Shown in pieces: positions 21,337 to 31,127 of a DNA stretch of 64,000 bases. The translations under genes and the position numbers were made by a program. Numbering within the stretch: the stretch's first letter is position 1; every line of letters begins with the position of its first letter. Location of the stretch: the NCBI RefSeq assembly GCF_001500315.1, contig NZ_LLER01000015.1, positions 17,012 through 81,011 on the forward strand. Reading direction: 5' to 3'. Below the pieces are notes generated by a model. It saw nothing but the letters and a program-made list of their open reading frames with translations, had not been told where the DNA came from and did not search any database. Source of the stretch: Staphylococcus auricularis. Its GTDB lineage: Bacteria; Bacillota; Bacilli; Staphylococcales; Staphylococcaceae.

Positions 21337-22551
21337 ATGAAGAAAATATTTTTACTATTCATCTCAACCGTTTTTATATTAGCAGCTTGTGGAAATGATG
21401 ACGATAACAAACAAGATGATAAATCAGATAATGCATCTTCCACGAAATCTGAATCTAATTCAGCTAAACAAACGGTCACAGATAAGCAAGTTCAAGGTGA
21501 CGATTATCGTACGATTTTGCCATTTAAAGAAAGCCAATCCCGCGGCTTACTACAAGAAAATATGGCCAATAGCTATAATGGTGATGATTTTGAAAGTGGG
21601 TTATTAGACTTAAGTAAACAAGTCTTTTCACCTAAAGATTATCTCTATCAAGATGGTCAGTATTTAGATAAAGATACGATCAATAGTTACCTCAATCCGA
21701 AATATACGAAGTCGGAAATAGATGATATGGATGACGATGAGAAAAAGGATAAAAATGCAGTAGAAAATCTAGGCCTTAACCCTTCTCATAAAGGGGAAAC
21801 TGACCCAGAAAAAATTGCTGAAAACAGCCCCGCTTACTTATCTAATATCCTAGAGCAAGACTTTTATGATAAAGGAGATAAGAAAGGGAAAGACATCAGC
21901 GGTATGACCATCGGCTTAGCCATGAATAGCCAATATTACTATCAAAAAGAAAAAGATGGCGCTACCTTTAGCAAGTCACTAGACGATAGTGAGATTAAAA
22001 AGCAAGGGAAACAAATGGCTAACGATATACTGTCACGTTTACGTGAACATAAAGAATTGAAAAATATTCCAATACATTTTGCCATCTATAAACAATCGGG
22101 TGAAGATGACATTATGCCAGGTGAGTTCATGATGGGTACAACGGTGGATGAAGGTAAAACTCGTATCAATGATTGGAAAAACTTCAATCAAACGACAGCA
22201 TTGTTGCCTTCAAGTGAAGCAGCTGACATTGATGAAGATTTAAATTCAAACTTCAAACAGTTTAACAATAATCTTCAGTCATACTTCAACAACTTTACAC
22301 AAGCGGTTGGTACGGTGAAATTTAATAAAAATAGTCCGGAAACGCTATCTGTAGATATACCGATCGATTATTATGGTAAAGCTGAGACAGTAGCTATCAC
22401 ACAATATGTCACAGAACAAGCTGAGAAATATTTCAACCATATCGATGAATATGAAATTCATATCAAGGATGGTAACCAATCTCAAGCATTGATTAATAAA
22501 AGTAAAAATGATGATGAACCACAAGTTCATATTTATAGAAACATCAATTAA
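21337..22551 (+). CDS. camS: CamS family sex pheromone lipoprotein
   Basis: The 404-residue lipoprotein has a type II signal peptide with lipobox LAAC and lipidated Cys18. A low-complexity Asp/Ser/Lys linker follows, then the conserved CamS domain (DYRTILPFKESQSRGLLQ). In S. aureus the processed signal peptide releases staph-cAM373, a heptapeptide mimicking the enterococcal plasmid pheromone. The equivalent residues 11-17 here are TVFILAA. The extracellular domain's own function is unknown. The start follows AGAGGAG, 14 bases after ligA, and a strong terminator ends the operon. Confidence 0.95.
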   Translation: MKKIFLLFISTVFILAACGNDDDNKQDDKSDNASSTKSESNSAKQTVTDKQVQGDDYRTILPFKESQSRGLLQENMANSYNGDDFESGLLDLSKQVFSPKDYLYQDGQYLDKDTINSYLNPKYTKSEIDDMDDDEKKDKNAVENLGLNPSHKGETDPEKIAENSPAYLSNILEQDFYDKGDKKGKDISGMTIGLAMNSQYYYQKEKDGATFSKSLDDSEIKKQGKQMANDILSRLREHKELKNIPIHFAIYKQSGEDDIMPGEFMMGTTVDEGKTRINDWKNFNQTTALLPSSEAADIDEDLNSNFKQFNNNLQSYFNNFTQAVGTVKFNKNSPETLSVDIPIDYYGKAETVAITQYVTEQAEKYFNHIDEYEIHIKDGNQSQALINKSKNDDEPQVHIYRNIN

Positions 22552-22563
22552 TCATCAACAAAT

Positions 22564-22607
22564 AAAAGCCAACAATCATGTTGCTAAAACAGGTTGTTGG
22601 CTTTTTT
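22564..22607 (+). terminator. Terminator of the pcrB-pcrA-ligA-camS operon
   Basis: AAAAGCCAACAA (22564-22575) pairs with TTGTTGGCTTTT (about 22595-22606), followed by a T run. Confidence 0.85.
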
Positions 22608-22949
22608 AGTTGGCTCCTTAAAAACAATGATGATATATCATCTTAGTATTCACCAGATTGCTAAACTGTTCTCACTTTCCTAGGCGCCGAGTCTCAACTC
22701 ATTTTTATATTATCAATGAGGTGATAATATAAAAATAGATTTTCGACTTCAGCTACGTGCCTCAGGAGTCTCGAACGATGCTGTAATCCTACCATTTAAG
22801 ATATTTATACTTCCTGAAGAAGCTATTTCCACATAGTGTTTTAAGAACTCATAAAATCTTAACACTATTTAAATCAATTAAGTTAAAGCATTCATATGAA
22901 TTTCTTTATTCATCAAGTTGTTAATTTTAGTTATATGCAACTTACAATT
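22608..22949. other. Intergenic region between convergent camS and putP
   Basis: This stretch of about 340 bases has no gene that I can support. Its main content is the composite palindrome at 22671-22775. The remainder is AT-rich with no clear motif. Confidence 0.5.
22671..22775. repeat. Large composite palindrome between camS and putP
   Basis: A perfect 15-bp inverted repeat, arms 22701-22715 and 22722-22736 (ATTTTTATATTATCA), has a six-base loop ATGAGG. Outside it the flanks pair imperfectly (TCCTAGGCGCCGAG on the left, GTGCCTCAGGAGTCTCG on the right), and both carry GAGTCTC. The GC-rich flanks around an AT-rich core look unlike the surrounding DNA. It may be a member of an interspersed palindromic repeat family, or a terminator for the convergent genes. 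Confidence 0.6.
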
Positions 22950-24485
22950 TTATTCTCTGACGATGGATTTGACGCGTTGTAAATCATCTTCAACAAATTG
23001 ACCTGGTTTTTGAGTTAATTTACTTACGACGTACGTTACAATCACACTAGAGAAGAATCCTGGTATCATTTCATATAAACCAAAGATTTCATTGACATCT
23101 GCCATCGGTTTAACGACGGTAATCCAGATGATGACGACGAGGGCACCGACGATCATACCGCTCATGGCCCCTGTACGTGTGAGACCTTTCCAGTAAAGTG
23201 AATAAATGACAAGTGGGCTAAACGCTGCACCAAATCCTGCCCATGCGTTTCCGACAAGATTAAGGATTGTATCGTTAGGTGACCAAGCAATTGAAATGGC
23301 AACAATCGCTACAGCTAATACAGATAAACGACCGACTAACACGAATTCTTTTTCATGTTCTTTCGCATGTTCAGCTCCACGAATTAATTTGTAAAAGTCT
23401 TCTGTGAGTGAACTTGAAGTTACGAGCAGTTGTGATGAAATCGTGCTCATAATGGCAGCTAAGATTGCAGCGAGTAAGAATCCACCTACTAATGGGTGGA
23501 ACAGTACTTGACTCATCACAATAAAGAGTGTTTCTGGGTCTTCTAACTTAATATTACGGTCTGCCACAAATGCAATCCCTGTTAAACCGACACCGACAGC
23601 ACCGGTTAAACCTACAATCATCCAACTAATGCCGACACGACGTGCTTTTGGTAACAGTTTGTGTGATTTAATCGACATGAAACGCACGATGATATGCGGT
23701 TGACCAAAGTACCCAAGGCCCCACGCAAATAGCGAAATAATACCGATGAAAGTCGTCCCTTTAAATAAATCTAGATTCGTCGGTTTCATTTCTGCGATTT
23801 GATTAAATGTATCCCATCCGTTCAGTTGCATCAACGCCACAGTTGGTACCATGACCATCGCAATTAACATGATGACCCCTTGGAAAAAGTCCGTTATCGA
23901 AACTGCCAGATACCCGCCGAAGAATGTGTAGAAAATAACGATGACTGCTACGACGATTAAACCATAATGATAGTTCAAACCAAATGCGCTTTCGAACAGT
24001 TTACCCCCTGAGACGAAACCGGAATGAGTATAAAGCGTGAAGAAAACGACAATGATTAAACCTGAAATAATTTTTAATAAATTGCTTTTATCATTGAGAC
24101 GATTACTAAAGAAATCAGGTAATGTAATCGCATCGCCTGCGACTTCTGTGTACACACGTAAGCGTGGAGCGACAACGAAATAGTTAATGTAAGCGCCAAG
24201 TGACAATCCAATAGTGATCCATATCGCTGATAAACCCGTTGAATAGACTTCACCAGGTAAACCCATGATCATCCAACCACTCATATCAGAAGCCCCAGCT
24301 GATAGGGCAGTGATGTATGGTCCGATACTTCTGCCGCCTAACATGTATTCGCTGAGGTTACTCGTAGCTTGTTTGTAGCCATAGTAGCCAATAACGAGTA
24401 ATATGATGAAGTATAGTGCAATCATAATATAGGTTTGCCAACCTGCATTGACTTGACTACTTAAAGCCGTTCCTAGATGTACCAT
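22950..24485 (-). CDS. putP: Sodium/proline symporter
   Basis: PutP takes up proline with Na+ for nutrition and osmoprotection. The 511-residue product is an SSS-family transporter with about 12-13 helices. It carries [32 protein letters not shown] (a stretch holding the conserved Na+/proline site), [14 protein letters not shown] and the [14 protein letters not shown] signature. ATG 24485 is chosen because AAAGGGG lies about 9 bases upstream; the TTG at 24494 directly abuts that site. A consensus CcpA cre lies about 120 bases upstream, in line with carbon control of proline use. Confidence 0.96.
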   Translation of the reverse strand: MVHLGTALSSQVNAGWQTYIMIALYFIILLVIGYYGYKQATSNLSEYMLGGRSIGPYITALSAGASDMSGWMIMGLPGEVYSTGLSAIWITIGLSLGAYINYFVVAPRLRVYTEVAGDAITLPDFFSNRLNDKSNLLKIISGLIIVVFFTLYTHSGFVSGGKLFESAFGLNYHYGLIVVAVIVIFYTFFGGYLAVSITDFFQGVIMLIAMVMVPTVALMQLNGWDTFNQIAEMKPTNLDLFKGTTFIGIISLFAWGLGYFGQPHIIVRFMSIKSHKLLPKARRVGISWMIVGLTGAVGVGLTGIAFVADRNIKLEDPETLFIVMSQVLFHPLVGGFLLAAILAAIMSTISSQLLVTSSSLTEDFYKLIRGAEHAKEHEKEFVLVGRLSVLAVAIVAISIAWSPNDTILNLVGNAWAGFGAAFSPLVIYSLYWKGLTRTGAMSGMIVGALVVIIWITVVKPMADVNEIFGLYEMIPGFFSSVIVTYVVSKLTQKPGQFVEDDLQRVKSIVRE

Positions 24486-24603
24486 GTATAACAACCCCTT
24501 TGTTTGAGTAAAAATGTTTTTATTGAATGATTATACACATAAATATTCATAATATGTAGCGTTTTCTTAAAATATTTTGGTATATAATGCTTTCAATACA
24601 ATA

Positions 24604-24619
24604 ATGATAACGGTTACAT
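24604..24619. promoter_or_regulatory. Consensus cre site (CcpA) between putP and gatC
   Basis: ATGATAACGGTTACAT fits the consensus WTGNNARCGNWWWCAW at every position. It lies about 70 bases upstream of the putative putP -10 and more than 210 bases before the gatC -10, so putP is the likelier target. Confidence 0.75.
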
Positions 24620-24833
24620 GGTAGAAAACGATATTTTGAATAAAATGATTGCATTATGCATAGAAAACTAACAACTATACTAATGTTTTTGAAAATAGCA
24701 CAATCTTTGATAAATAAGTAACATATTTTGCATGCGAAAAGGGAACAGTAGGAGTAATCGTTTGCCCTCAGATGAAAAAGGTCTGATTCATTAGCCGACG
24801 ATATGAAAATACTTAGATTTTTAACGGGAAGTT

Positions 24834-24842
24834 TGATACAAT
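24834..24842 (+). promoter_or_regulatory. Extended -10 element of gatCAB
   Basis: TGATACAAT is an extended -10 (TGn plus TACAAT) 37 bases before gatC. The -35 region is weak (TTAGAT, 18 bp upstream). Confidence 0.5.
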
Positions 24843-24878
24843 TTTGTAATGAATGAGTTAGAAGGAGGCTTTTAATTA

Positions 24879-25181
24879 ATGACTAAAGTTACACGTGAAG
24901 AAGTATTGCATATTGCGGATTTAGCACGTTTACAAATTCCTGAAGAGGAAGTATCTAATATGCAAGAAACACTTGAAAGCATTTTAAATTTTGCGAATCA
25001 AATAGATACAGCCGATACAAGTAATGTGAAACCTACATATCACGTTTTAGATTTACAAAATGTATTGCGCGACGATGTTGCTGTAGAGGGTATTCCTCAA
25101 GAAGAAGCGTTAAAAAATGCAAAAGAAACTGAAGATGGTCAGTTTAAAGTACCGGCTGTCATGAATGAGGAGGACGCTTAA
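24879..25181 (+). CDS. gatC: Aspartyl/glutamyl-tRNA amidotransferase subunit C
   Basis: GatC is the small stabilising subunit of the GatCAB complex, which converts Glu-tRNA(Gln) to Gln-tRNA(Gln) in bacteria lacking a suitable glutaminyl-tRNA synthetase. The 100-residue product has the usual start [21 protein letters not shown] and a C-terminal LRDDVAVEG segment. It is preceded by GAAGGAGGC. The gatA ribosome binding site lies within its last codons, so the subunits are co-translated. Confidence 0.97.
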   Translation: MTKVTREEVLHIADLARLQIPEEEVSNMQETLESILNFANQIDTADTSNVKPTYHVLDLQNVLRDDVAVEGIPQEEALKNAKETEDGQFKVPAVMNEEDA

Positions 25182-25182
25182 G

Positions 25183-26640
25183 ATGACGATTCGTTATGAG
25201 TCTGTAGAAAATTTAATTAACTTAATTAAAAATAAAGAAATCAAACCATCACAAGTGGTCAATGATATTTATGATGCGATAGAAGAAACTGATCCTACGA
25301 TCAAATCCTTCTTAGCTTTAGATAAAGAAAATGCACTCAAAAAAGCACAAGAATTAGATGAATTACAAGAAAAAGACCAAATGGAAGGTAAACTCTTTGG
25401 TATCCCAATGGGTATTAAAGATAACATCATTACTGAAGGTGTCGAAACAACTTGTGCAAGTAAAATGTTAGAAGGTTTCGTACCGATTTATGAATCTACT
25501 GTAATGAATAAATTGAAAGCTGAAAATGCGGTACTCATTGGTAAATTAAACATGGATGAGTTTGCGATGGGTGGTTCAACTGAAACATCATACTTTAAAC
25601 AAACTGTGAACCCATTCGATCATCTCGCAGTGCCTGGTGGTTCTTCAGGTGGTTCTGCAGCAGCGGTTGCAGCAGGGCTTGTTCCATTTAGTTTAGGTTC
25701 AGATACAGGTGGTTCTATCCGTGAACCTGCAGCGTACTGTGGTATTGTCGGCTTAAAACCAACATACGGACGTGTTTCTCGTTTTGGTCTTGTTGCCTTT
25801 GCCTCTTCTCTAGATCAAATTGGACCATTGACTAGAAACGTTAAAGATAATGCGCTTGTATTAGAAGCGATTAGTGGCGTTGACGAAAATGATTCAACAA
25901 GTGCGCCAGTAGAAGAAGCGGACTTCACACAAGATATCGGTAAAGATATTAAAGGTATGAAAATTGCATTACCTAAAGAGTACTTAGGTGATGGGGTTGA
26001 TGACGACGTTAAAGCATCTGTTAAAGAAGCTGTAGAAACGTTGAAATCTTTAGGTGCAACTGTAGAAGAAGTGTCACTACCTTACACACGTTATGGTATT
26101 CCTTCTTATTACGTCATCGCATCTTCTGAAGCATCAGCTAACCTTGCACGTTTTGATGGTATTCGCTACGGTTACCATTCACCAGAAGCAAAAACATTAG
26201 AAGAACTATATAAAATGTCAAGAAGTGAAGGCTTCGGTGCAGAGGTACAACGTCGTATCTATTTAGGTACATTTGCGTTAAGCTCTGGTTACTACGATGC
26301 TTTCTACAAAAAAGCACAAAAAGTTAGAACAATCATCAAAAATGAATTTGAAGGTGTCTTAGATAAATATGATGTGATTGTTGGTCCTACAACACCTACG
26401 ACTGCATTCAACTTAGGTGATGAACTAGACGATCCATTAACAATGTACACAAACGACTTATTAACAACACCAGTGAACTTAGCAGGTTTACCAGGTATTT
26501 CAGTACCATGTGGTATTTCTAATGGCCGACCAATAGGGTTACAAATCATCGGTAAACCATTCGATGAAAAAACACTCTACCGTGTCGCATATCAATACGA
26601 AACAAAATACAATCTTCATGATGAGTATGAAAATTTATAA
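25183..26640 (+). CDS. gatA: Glutamyl-tRNA(Gln) amidotransferase subunit A
   Basis: GatA is the amidase that releases ammonia from glutamine for the GatB site. The 485-residue product has the amidase signature: catalytic Lys in GIKDNI and the Ser-cis-Ser region [14 protein letters not shown] and [15 protein letters not shown] 25183 is chosen: GAGGAGG lies just upstream, and the protein then has the same length as S. aureus GatA. An in-frame ATG at 25165 is inside gatC. The gap to gatC is one base. Confidence 0.97.
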   Translation: MTIRYESVENLINLIKNKEIKPSQVVNDIYDAIEETDPTIKSFLALDKENALKKAQELDELQEKDQMEGKLFGIPMGIKDNIITEGVETTCASKMLEGFVPIYESTVMNKLKAENAVLIGKLNMDEFAMGGSTETSYFKQTVNPFDHLAVPGGSSGGSAAAVAAGLVPFSLGSDTGGSIREPAAYCGIVGLKPTYGRVSRFGLVAFASSLDQIGPLTRNVKDNALVLEAISGVDENDSTSAPVEEADFTQDIGKDIKGMKIALPKEYLGDGVDDDVKASVKEAVETLKSLGATVEEVSLPYTRYGIPSYYVIASSEASANLARFDGIRYGYHSPEAKTLEELYKMSRSEGFGAEVQRRIYLGTFALSSGYYDAFYKKAQKVRTIIKNEFEGVLDKYDVIVGPTTPTTAFNLGDELDDPLTMYTNDLLTTPVNLAGLPGISVPCGISNGRPIGLQIIGKPFDEKTLYRVAYQYETKYNLHDEYENL

Positions 26641-26655
26641 GGAGTTGGAAAAACA

Positions 26656-28083
26656 ATGCATTTTGAAACAGTAATTGGACTCGAAGTCCACGTTGAGTTA
26701 AAAACCGACTCAAAAATGTTTTCTCCATCACCAGCACATTTCGGAGCAAAAGCAAATTCTAATACCAACGTGATTGATTTAGCTTATCCAGGTGTATTAC
26801 CTGTTGTAAACAGACGTGCTGTTGATTGGGCAATGAGAGCAGCAATGGCTTTAAATATGGACATTGCGACTGAATCTAAGTTCGATCGTAAAAACTATTT
26901 CTATCCAGATAATCCGAAAGCATATCAAATTTCACAATTTGATGAGCCGATTGGTGAACATGGTCATATCGATATAGAAGTTGATGGTGAAACAAAACGT
27001 ATTGGTATCACACGTCTTCACATGGAAGAAGACGCTGGTAAATCAACACATAAAGATGGCTATTCATTAGTAGATTTGAATAGACAAGGTACACCATTAA
27101 TCGAAATCGTTTCTGAGCCAGATATCCGCTCACCTCAAGAAGCATATGCTTACTTAGAAAAATTACGTTCTATCGTACAATATACAGGCGTTTCTGACTG
27201 TAAAATGGAAGAAGGGTCACTTCGTTGTGATGCCAACATTTCATTACGCCCTGTAGGCCAAGAAGAATTTGGTGTTAAAACAGAGCTTAAAAACTTAAAC
27301 TCTTTCAACTATGTACGTAAAGGTCTAGAGTACGAACAAAAACGCCAAGAAGAAGAATTATTAAACGGTGGAGAAATCTTACAAGAAACACGTCGTTTCG
27401 ATGAATCTACTGGTAAAACTATTTTGATGCGTGTCAAAGAAGGTTCAGACGACTACCGTTACTTCCCAGAACCGGACTTAGTTCCATTATATGTAGATGA
27501 CGAATGGAAAGAACGTGTACGTCAAACCATTCCTGAACTTCCAGACGAAAGAAAAGAAAAATATGTTAATGAATACGGTCTTCCAGCTTATGATGCTCAC
27601 GTGCTTACTTTAACTAAAGAAATGTCCGATTTCTTTGAAGAAGCAGTTGCAAATGGCGCAGATGTAAAATTAACATCTAACTGGTTAATGGGCGGCGTGA
27701 ACGAATACTTGAACAAAAACCAAGTTGAACTTCAAGATACAAAATTAACACCTGAAAACTTAGCAGGTATGATTAAATTACTTGAAGACGGTACAATGAG
27801 CAGTAAAATCGCTAAAAAAGTCTTCCCAGAGCTTGCTGAAAATGGCGGTGACGCAAAACAAATCATGGAAGACAAAGGTTTAGTTCAAATTTCAGACGAA
27901 GATACATTACTTCAATATGTCAATGAAGCACTTGATAATAATCCGCAATCTGTTGAAGACTATAAAAATGGTAAAGGCAGAGCGATGGGTTATCTCGTAG
28001 GTCAAATTATGAAAGCTTCAAAAGGACAAGCCAATCCGCAAATCGTTAACAAATTACTAAAACAACAATTAGATAATCGCTAA
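26656..28083 (+). CDS. gatB: Aspartyl/glutamyl-tRNA amidotransferase subunit B
   Basis: GatB binds the mischarged tRNA, activates the side-chain carboxylate with ATP and transfers ammonia made by GatA. The 475-residue product begins [15 protein letters not shown] and has the [18 protein letters not shown] segment and [12 protein letters not shown]-terminal helical YqeY-like tail (residues about 330-475) contacts the tRNA. Its ribosome binding site (AAGGAGTTGG) lies in the 15-base gap after gatA. Confidence 0.97.
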   Translation: MHFETVIGLEVHVELKTDSKMFSPSPAHFGAKANSNTNVIDLAYPGVLPVVNRRAVDWAMRAAMALNMDIATESKFDRKNYFYPDNPKAYQISQFDEPIGEHGHIDIEVDGETKRIGITRLHMEEDAGKSTHKDGYSLVDLNRQGTPLIEIVSEPDIRSPQEAYAYLEKLRSIVQYTGVSDCKMEEGSLRCDANISLRPVGQEEFGVKTELKNLNSFNYVRKGLEYEQKRQEEELLNGGEILQETRRFDESTGKTILMRVKEGSDDYRYFPEPDLVPLYVDDEWKERVRQTIPELPDERKEKYVNEYGLPAYDAHVLTLTKEMSDFFEEAVANGADVKLTSNWLMGGVNEYLNKNQVELQDTKLTPENLAGMIKLLEDGTMSSKIAKKVFPELAENGGDAKQIMEDKGLVQISDEDTLLQYVNEALDNNPQSVEDYKNGKGRAMGYLVGQIMKASKGQANPQIVNKLLKQQLDNR

Positions 28084-28464
28084 TTAAAAATATCATAAAT
28101 GATTACAGAGTAAACTTACTATAAAGCCATCCTATAAAGTTAGAACATGTTGATCATGTCTGCTGAACTTGACAAAATGCGCTATTGATTTCCAATTGAC
28201 GTAGTAAAAAGCAGTGCAGACGTGTTCCAGCATCAGTCATTTTCACTTAGAGACTGATGTAAGAAACCATCAACATCTAACTTTTTGGATGGTTTTTTGG
28301 TTATAATCCTCACAAAATCATTCTGTTAAAATAGTGAAAAACGTTGCGTAAATATCGCAAAGATATCTGAGATTTTTTCACTACAAAAATCATGCTAAAT
28401 ACTTTTATAACGCGTTCAAATCAGCTACTATATGATATGAGTATATAAAATTGAGGGATAGCTA
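28084..28464. other. Intergenic region gatB-dgkB with several hairpins
   Basis: This 381-base stretch has three successive structures. The first is CATCAGTC/GACTGATG (28231-28259), the second is the gatB terminator, and the third is a nested stem at 28334-28381 (GTGAAAAA/TTTTTCAC enclosing TTGCG/CGCAA). I see no supported open reading frame. The dgkB promoter should lie after 28381, but no strong hexamer pair stands out. Confidence 0.5.
28264..28298 (+). terminator. Terminator of gatCAB
   Basis: AAACCATC (28264-28271) pairs with GATGGTTT (28288-28295) and runs into TTTT. Confidence 0.75.
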
Positions 28465-29436
28465 ATGAGACAAAGAGTAAGAATAATTTACAACCCAACA
28501 TCAGGTAAAGAGCTCTTTAAAAAAATGTTACCTGATGTCTTAATCAAATTGGATAAAGCTGGTTTTGAAGCCAGTGCGTATGCAACTGAAAAATCTGGTG
28601 ATGCAACCGTTGAAGCAGAGCGTGCACTTAAAGAAAATTATGATATCTTAATCGCTGCAGGAGGCGACGGGACGCTAAATGAGGTCGTCAATGGGATTGC
28701 AGAAAGACCGAATCGCCCTAAACTCGGTGTGATTCCGATGGGCACGGTGAACGATTTCGGTAGAGCACTTCACTTACCAACCGATATTTTAAAAGCAATC
28801 GATACGATTATTGAAGGATATACTGCACGTGTCGATATCGGTAAAATGAACAGTCGATATTTCATTAATCTCGCAGCAGGTGGGAAGCTCACTGAAGTCT
28901 CTTACGAAACACCAAGCAAACTGAAATCGATTGTCGGCCCGTTTGCTTATTACATCAAAGGATTTGAAATGTTACCTCAAATGAACGCGATTGATTTACG
29001 CATCGAATATGATGAAGAAGTCTTTCAAGGAGAAGCCTTGCTATTCTTCCTAGGATTAACAAATTCAATGGCCGGTTTCGAAAAACTTGTGCCCGATGCG
29101 AAGTTAAACGATGGTTACTTTACGTTATTAATCGTAGAAAAAGCGAATTTAGCTGAATTAGGCCATATCATGACACTTGCTTCTAGAGGAGAACACGTTA
29201 AACACCCGAAAGTGGTTTATAAAAAAGCTAAATCTATCAACATCTCTTCATTTTCAGAATTACAACTGAATGTGGATGGTGAATATGGCGGCAAGTTACC
29301 AGCTAATTTCTTGAATTTAAAACAACACATTGAAATCTTCATTCCGAATGATACACATAATGAAGAACTCATTCATGACAATCAAGACGAGGAAGTCATT
29401 GAAGACGAAGAAGACAGTCAAGATGAGGAAGCGTAA
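28465..29436 (+). CDS. dgkB: Diacylglycerol kinase
   Basis: DgkB phosphorylates diacylglycerol, including that released when lipoteichoic acid is made from phosphatidylglycerol, and so returns it to phospholipid synthesis. The 323-residue soluble lipid kinase has IYNPTSG near the start, GGDGT at 66-70, and GTVNDFGRAL. The C terminus is a run of Asp and Glu (about residues 300-323) that seems longer than in S. aureus. The start follows TGAGGGA. Upstream lies a nested hairpin (28334-28381). It is followed by a terminator and rlmD. Confidence 0.93.
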   Translation: MRQRVRIIYNPTSGKELFKKMLPDVLIKLDKAGFEASAYATEKSGDATVEAERALKENYDILIAAGGDGTLNEVVNGIAERPNRPKLGVIPMGTVNDFGRALHLPTDILKAIDTIIEGYTARVDIGKMNSRYFINLAAGGKLTEVSYETPSKLKSIVGPFAYYIKGFEMLPQMNAIDLRIEYDEEVFQGEALLFFLGLTNSMAGFEKLVPDAKLNDGYFTLLIVEKANLAELGHIMTLASRGEHVKHPKVVYKKAKSINISSFSELQLNVDGEYGGKLPANFLNLKQHIEIFIPNDTHNEELIHDNQDEEVIEDEEDSQDEEA

Positions 29437-29577
29437 CATGGAATGATTGTCATCAACGTGTGTGCAAAATTTCAAACGATAGACTCAAAACATGATTACA
29501 AATCATCATCTTGAAGTGAAATTGGTCTATAGGTTACAATAAGATAACAGTATAACAGGTGAAACAGTTTAGACTAT

Positions 29578-29620
29578 AAGGTTAGGTATTGCGAAGCGAC
29601 AACGATTCCTAACCTTTTTT
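29578..29620 (+). terminator. Terminator between dgkB and rlmD
   Basis: AAGGTTAGG (29578-29586) pairs with CCTAACCTT (29608-29616), followed by TTTT. It ends only about 20 bases before the rlmD start, so rlmD may be reached by read-through or attenuation, or by a promoter overlapping the hairpin. Confidence 0.7.
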
Positions 29621-29638
29621 AATGTGGAGTGAAATGAA

Positions 29639-31006
29639 ATGGCAGTCGTACAAAAAAATGAAGTGAGAGAAGGAGAGGTCATCGATCTCACACACGAAGG
29701 ACATGGAGTAGTAAAGATCGATCGTTATCCTATTTTTATACCTCACGCATTAATCAATGAACAAATAGAATATAAGATTATTAAAGTGAAGAAAAATTTT
29801 GCGATTGGTAAGTTGTTAGAAATTCACGATGCGAGTGAAGATCGTGTCACACCTCCTTGTGTGTATTATCAAAAATGCGGTGGATGTCAACTGCAACATA
29901 TGACTTATCGTGCACAATTAGACATGAAACGAGAACAAGTGGTCAACTTATTCCATAGAAAAGCGGGCTTCGATAGTACGACGATTCACGATACGATTGG
30001 TATGGAAACACCATGGCACTACAGAAACAAGTCTCAAATTCCTGTAGGTAAAAATAAAGCACAAGAAACGGTGATGGGCTTTTATCGACAACGCAGTCAT
30101 GACATTATTGATATGGATGAATGTTTGATTCAAGATGATATTCATAACGAGGTCATGAATAAAGTGAGAGATTGGCTCAATGAACTGCAAGTCAGCATTT
30201 ATAATGAACGTAAGAAAAAGGGAATCGTGCGTCATGTTGTGATTAGATCGGGTCATCATACAGGAGAACTGATGGTAATTTTCGTGACGAACGGCCGCAA
30301 ACTAAAACAAAGTCAAACCTTAGTTGATCGCCTCGTTGCTACGTTTCCTAATATCACAAGCATTAAGCAGAATATTAATCAGACACACTCAAACGTCATT
30401 ATGGGCGATGAATCCGTAACGTTGTATGGTAAAGATCAAATCGAAGATACTTTGTCCGACGTACGATTTAAAATTAGTGATCAGTCATTTTACCAAATTA
30501 ATACTTCACAAACTGAAAAGCTATATCAAAAAGCCATTGATTATGCAGCGTTATCTGGAGAAGAAACCGTGCTGGATACATATTGCGGTATCGGTACGAT
30601 AGGTTTATATATGGCACCTCAAGCGAAGCACGTGTACGGCGTAGAAGTGGTACCGGAAGCGATCACAGATGCAAAAGAAAATGCGACAATCAATGGATAT
30701 CAAAATACGACTTTTGTATGTGGTAAAGCAGAAGAAGTTATATTAGACTGGCAATCAAACGGGATTAAACCCGATGTGGTCATGGTGGATCCACCACGTA
30801 AGGGCTGTGATGAAACTTTCTTAGATACATTATTAGCTTTAAAACCACAAAAAATTATCTATATCTCATGTAATCCTTCGACTCAGCAGCGCGATGCGTT
30901 ACGTCTGTCCTCAAATTATGACTTAGTTCAGATTACACCTGTAGACATGTTCCCCCACACGACACATGTTGAAACGGTAGCACAATTCATACGCAAAGAT
31001 GTTTAA
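29639..31006 (+). CDS. rlmD: 23S rRNA (uracil-5-)-methyltransferase, RlmCD/RumA family
   Basis: The enzyme methylates C5 of uracil in 23S rRNA with SAM; Gram-positive members may modify more than one site. The 455-residue product has an N-terminal TRAM domain (about 8-66) and iron-sulphur cysteines (PPCVYYQKCGGCQLQ). The SAM motif is VLDTYCGIGTIGLYMA. It also has DPPRKGCDE and the catalytic-Cys motif YISCNPSTQQRD. Length matches the family. Nothing in the sequence separates the exact target uridine. Confidence 0.92.
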   Translation: MAVVQKNEVREGEVIDLTHEGHGVVKIDRYPIFIPHALINEQIEYKIIKVKKNFAIGKLLEIHDASEDRVTPPCVYYQKCGGCQLQHMTYRAQLDMKREQVVNLFHRKAGFDSTTIHDTIGMETPWHYRNKSQIPVGKNKAQETVMGFYRQRSHDIIDMDECLIQDDIHNEVMNKVRDWLNELQVSIYNERKKKGIVRHVVIRSGHHTGELMVIFVTNGRKLKQSQTLVDRLVATFPNITSIKQNINQTHSNVIMGDESVTLYGKDQIEDTLSDVRFKISDQSFYQINTSQTEKLYQKAIDYAALSGEETVLDTYCGIGTIGLYMAPQAKHVYGVEVVPEAITDAKENATINGYQNTTFVCGKAEEVILDWQSNGIKPDVVMVDPPRKGCDETFLDTLLALKPQKIIYISCNPSTQQRDALRLSSNYDLVQITPVDMFPHTTHVETVAQFIRKDV

Positions 31007-31035
31007 CAAACGTGATAATAATTAACGATGAAACT

Positions 31036-31078
31036 GAACCATCACACAATTCGGGATTATATGACATGGTGATGGTTC
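31036..31078. repeat. Perfect 10-bp inverted repeat between rlmD and a membrane protein gene
   Basis: GAACCATCAC (31036-31045) pairs with GTGATGGTTC (31069-31078). There is no T tract. It may end rlmD transcripts imperfectly or form part of the next gene's leader, 50 bases downstream. Confidence 0.5.
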
Positions 31079-31127
31079 GAAGAATATACGATGCCATCTC
31101 TAGACATCATCATTAGGAGACAACATT

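Larger units (their letters stand above)
24486..24878. other. Divergent promoter region of putP and gatCAB
   Basis: These 393 bases hold the promoters of both flanking units. For putP a TATAAT-type -10 is visible on the minus strand at 24530-24535. For gatC there is an extended -10 at 24834-24842. The cre at 24604-24619 is nearer to putP. The middle, around 24720-24800, shows no motif I recognise. Confidence 0.55.
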
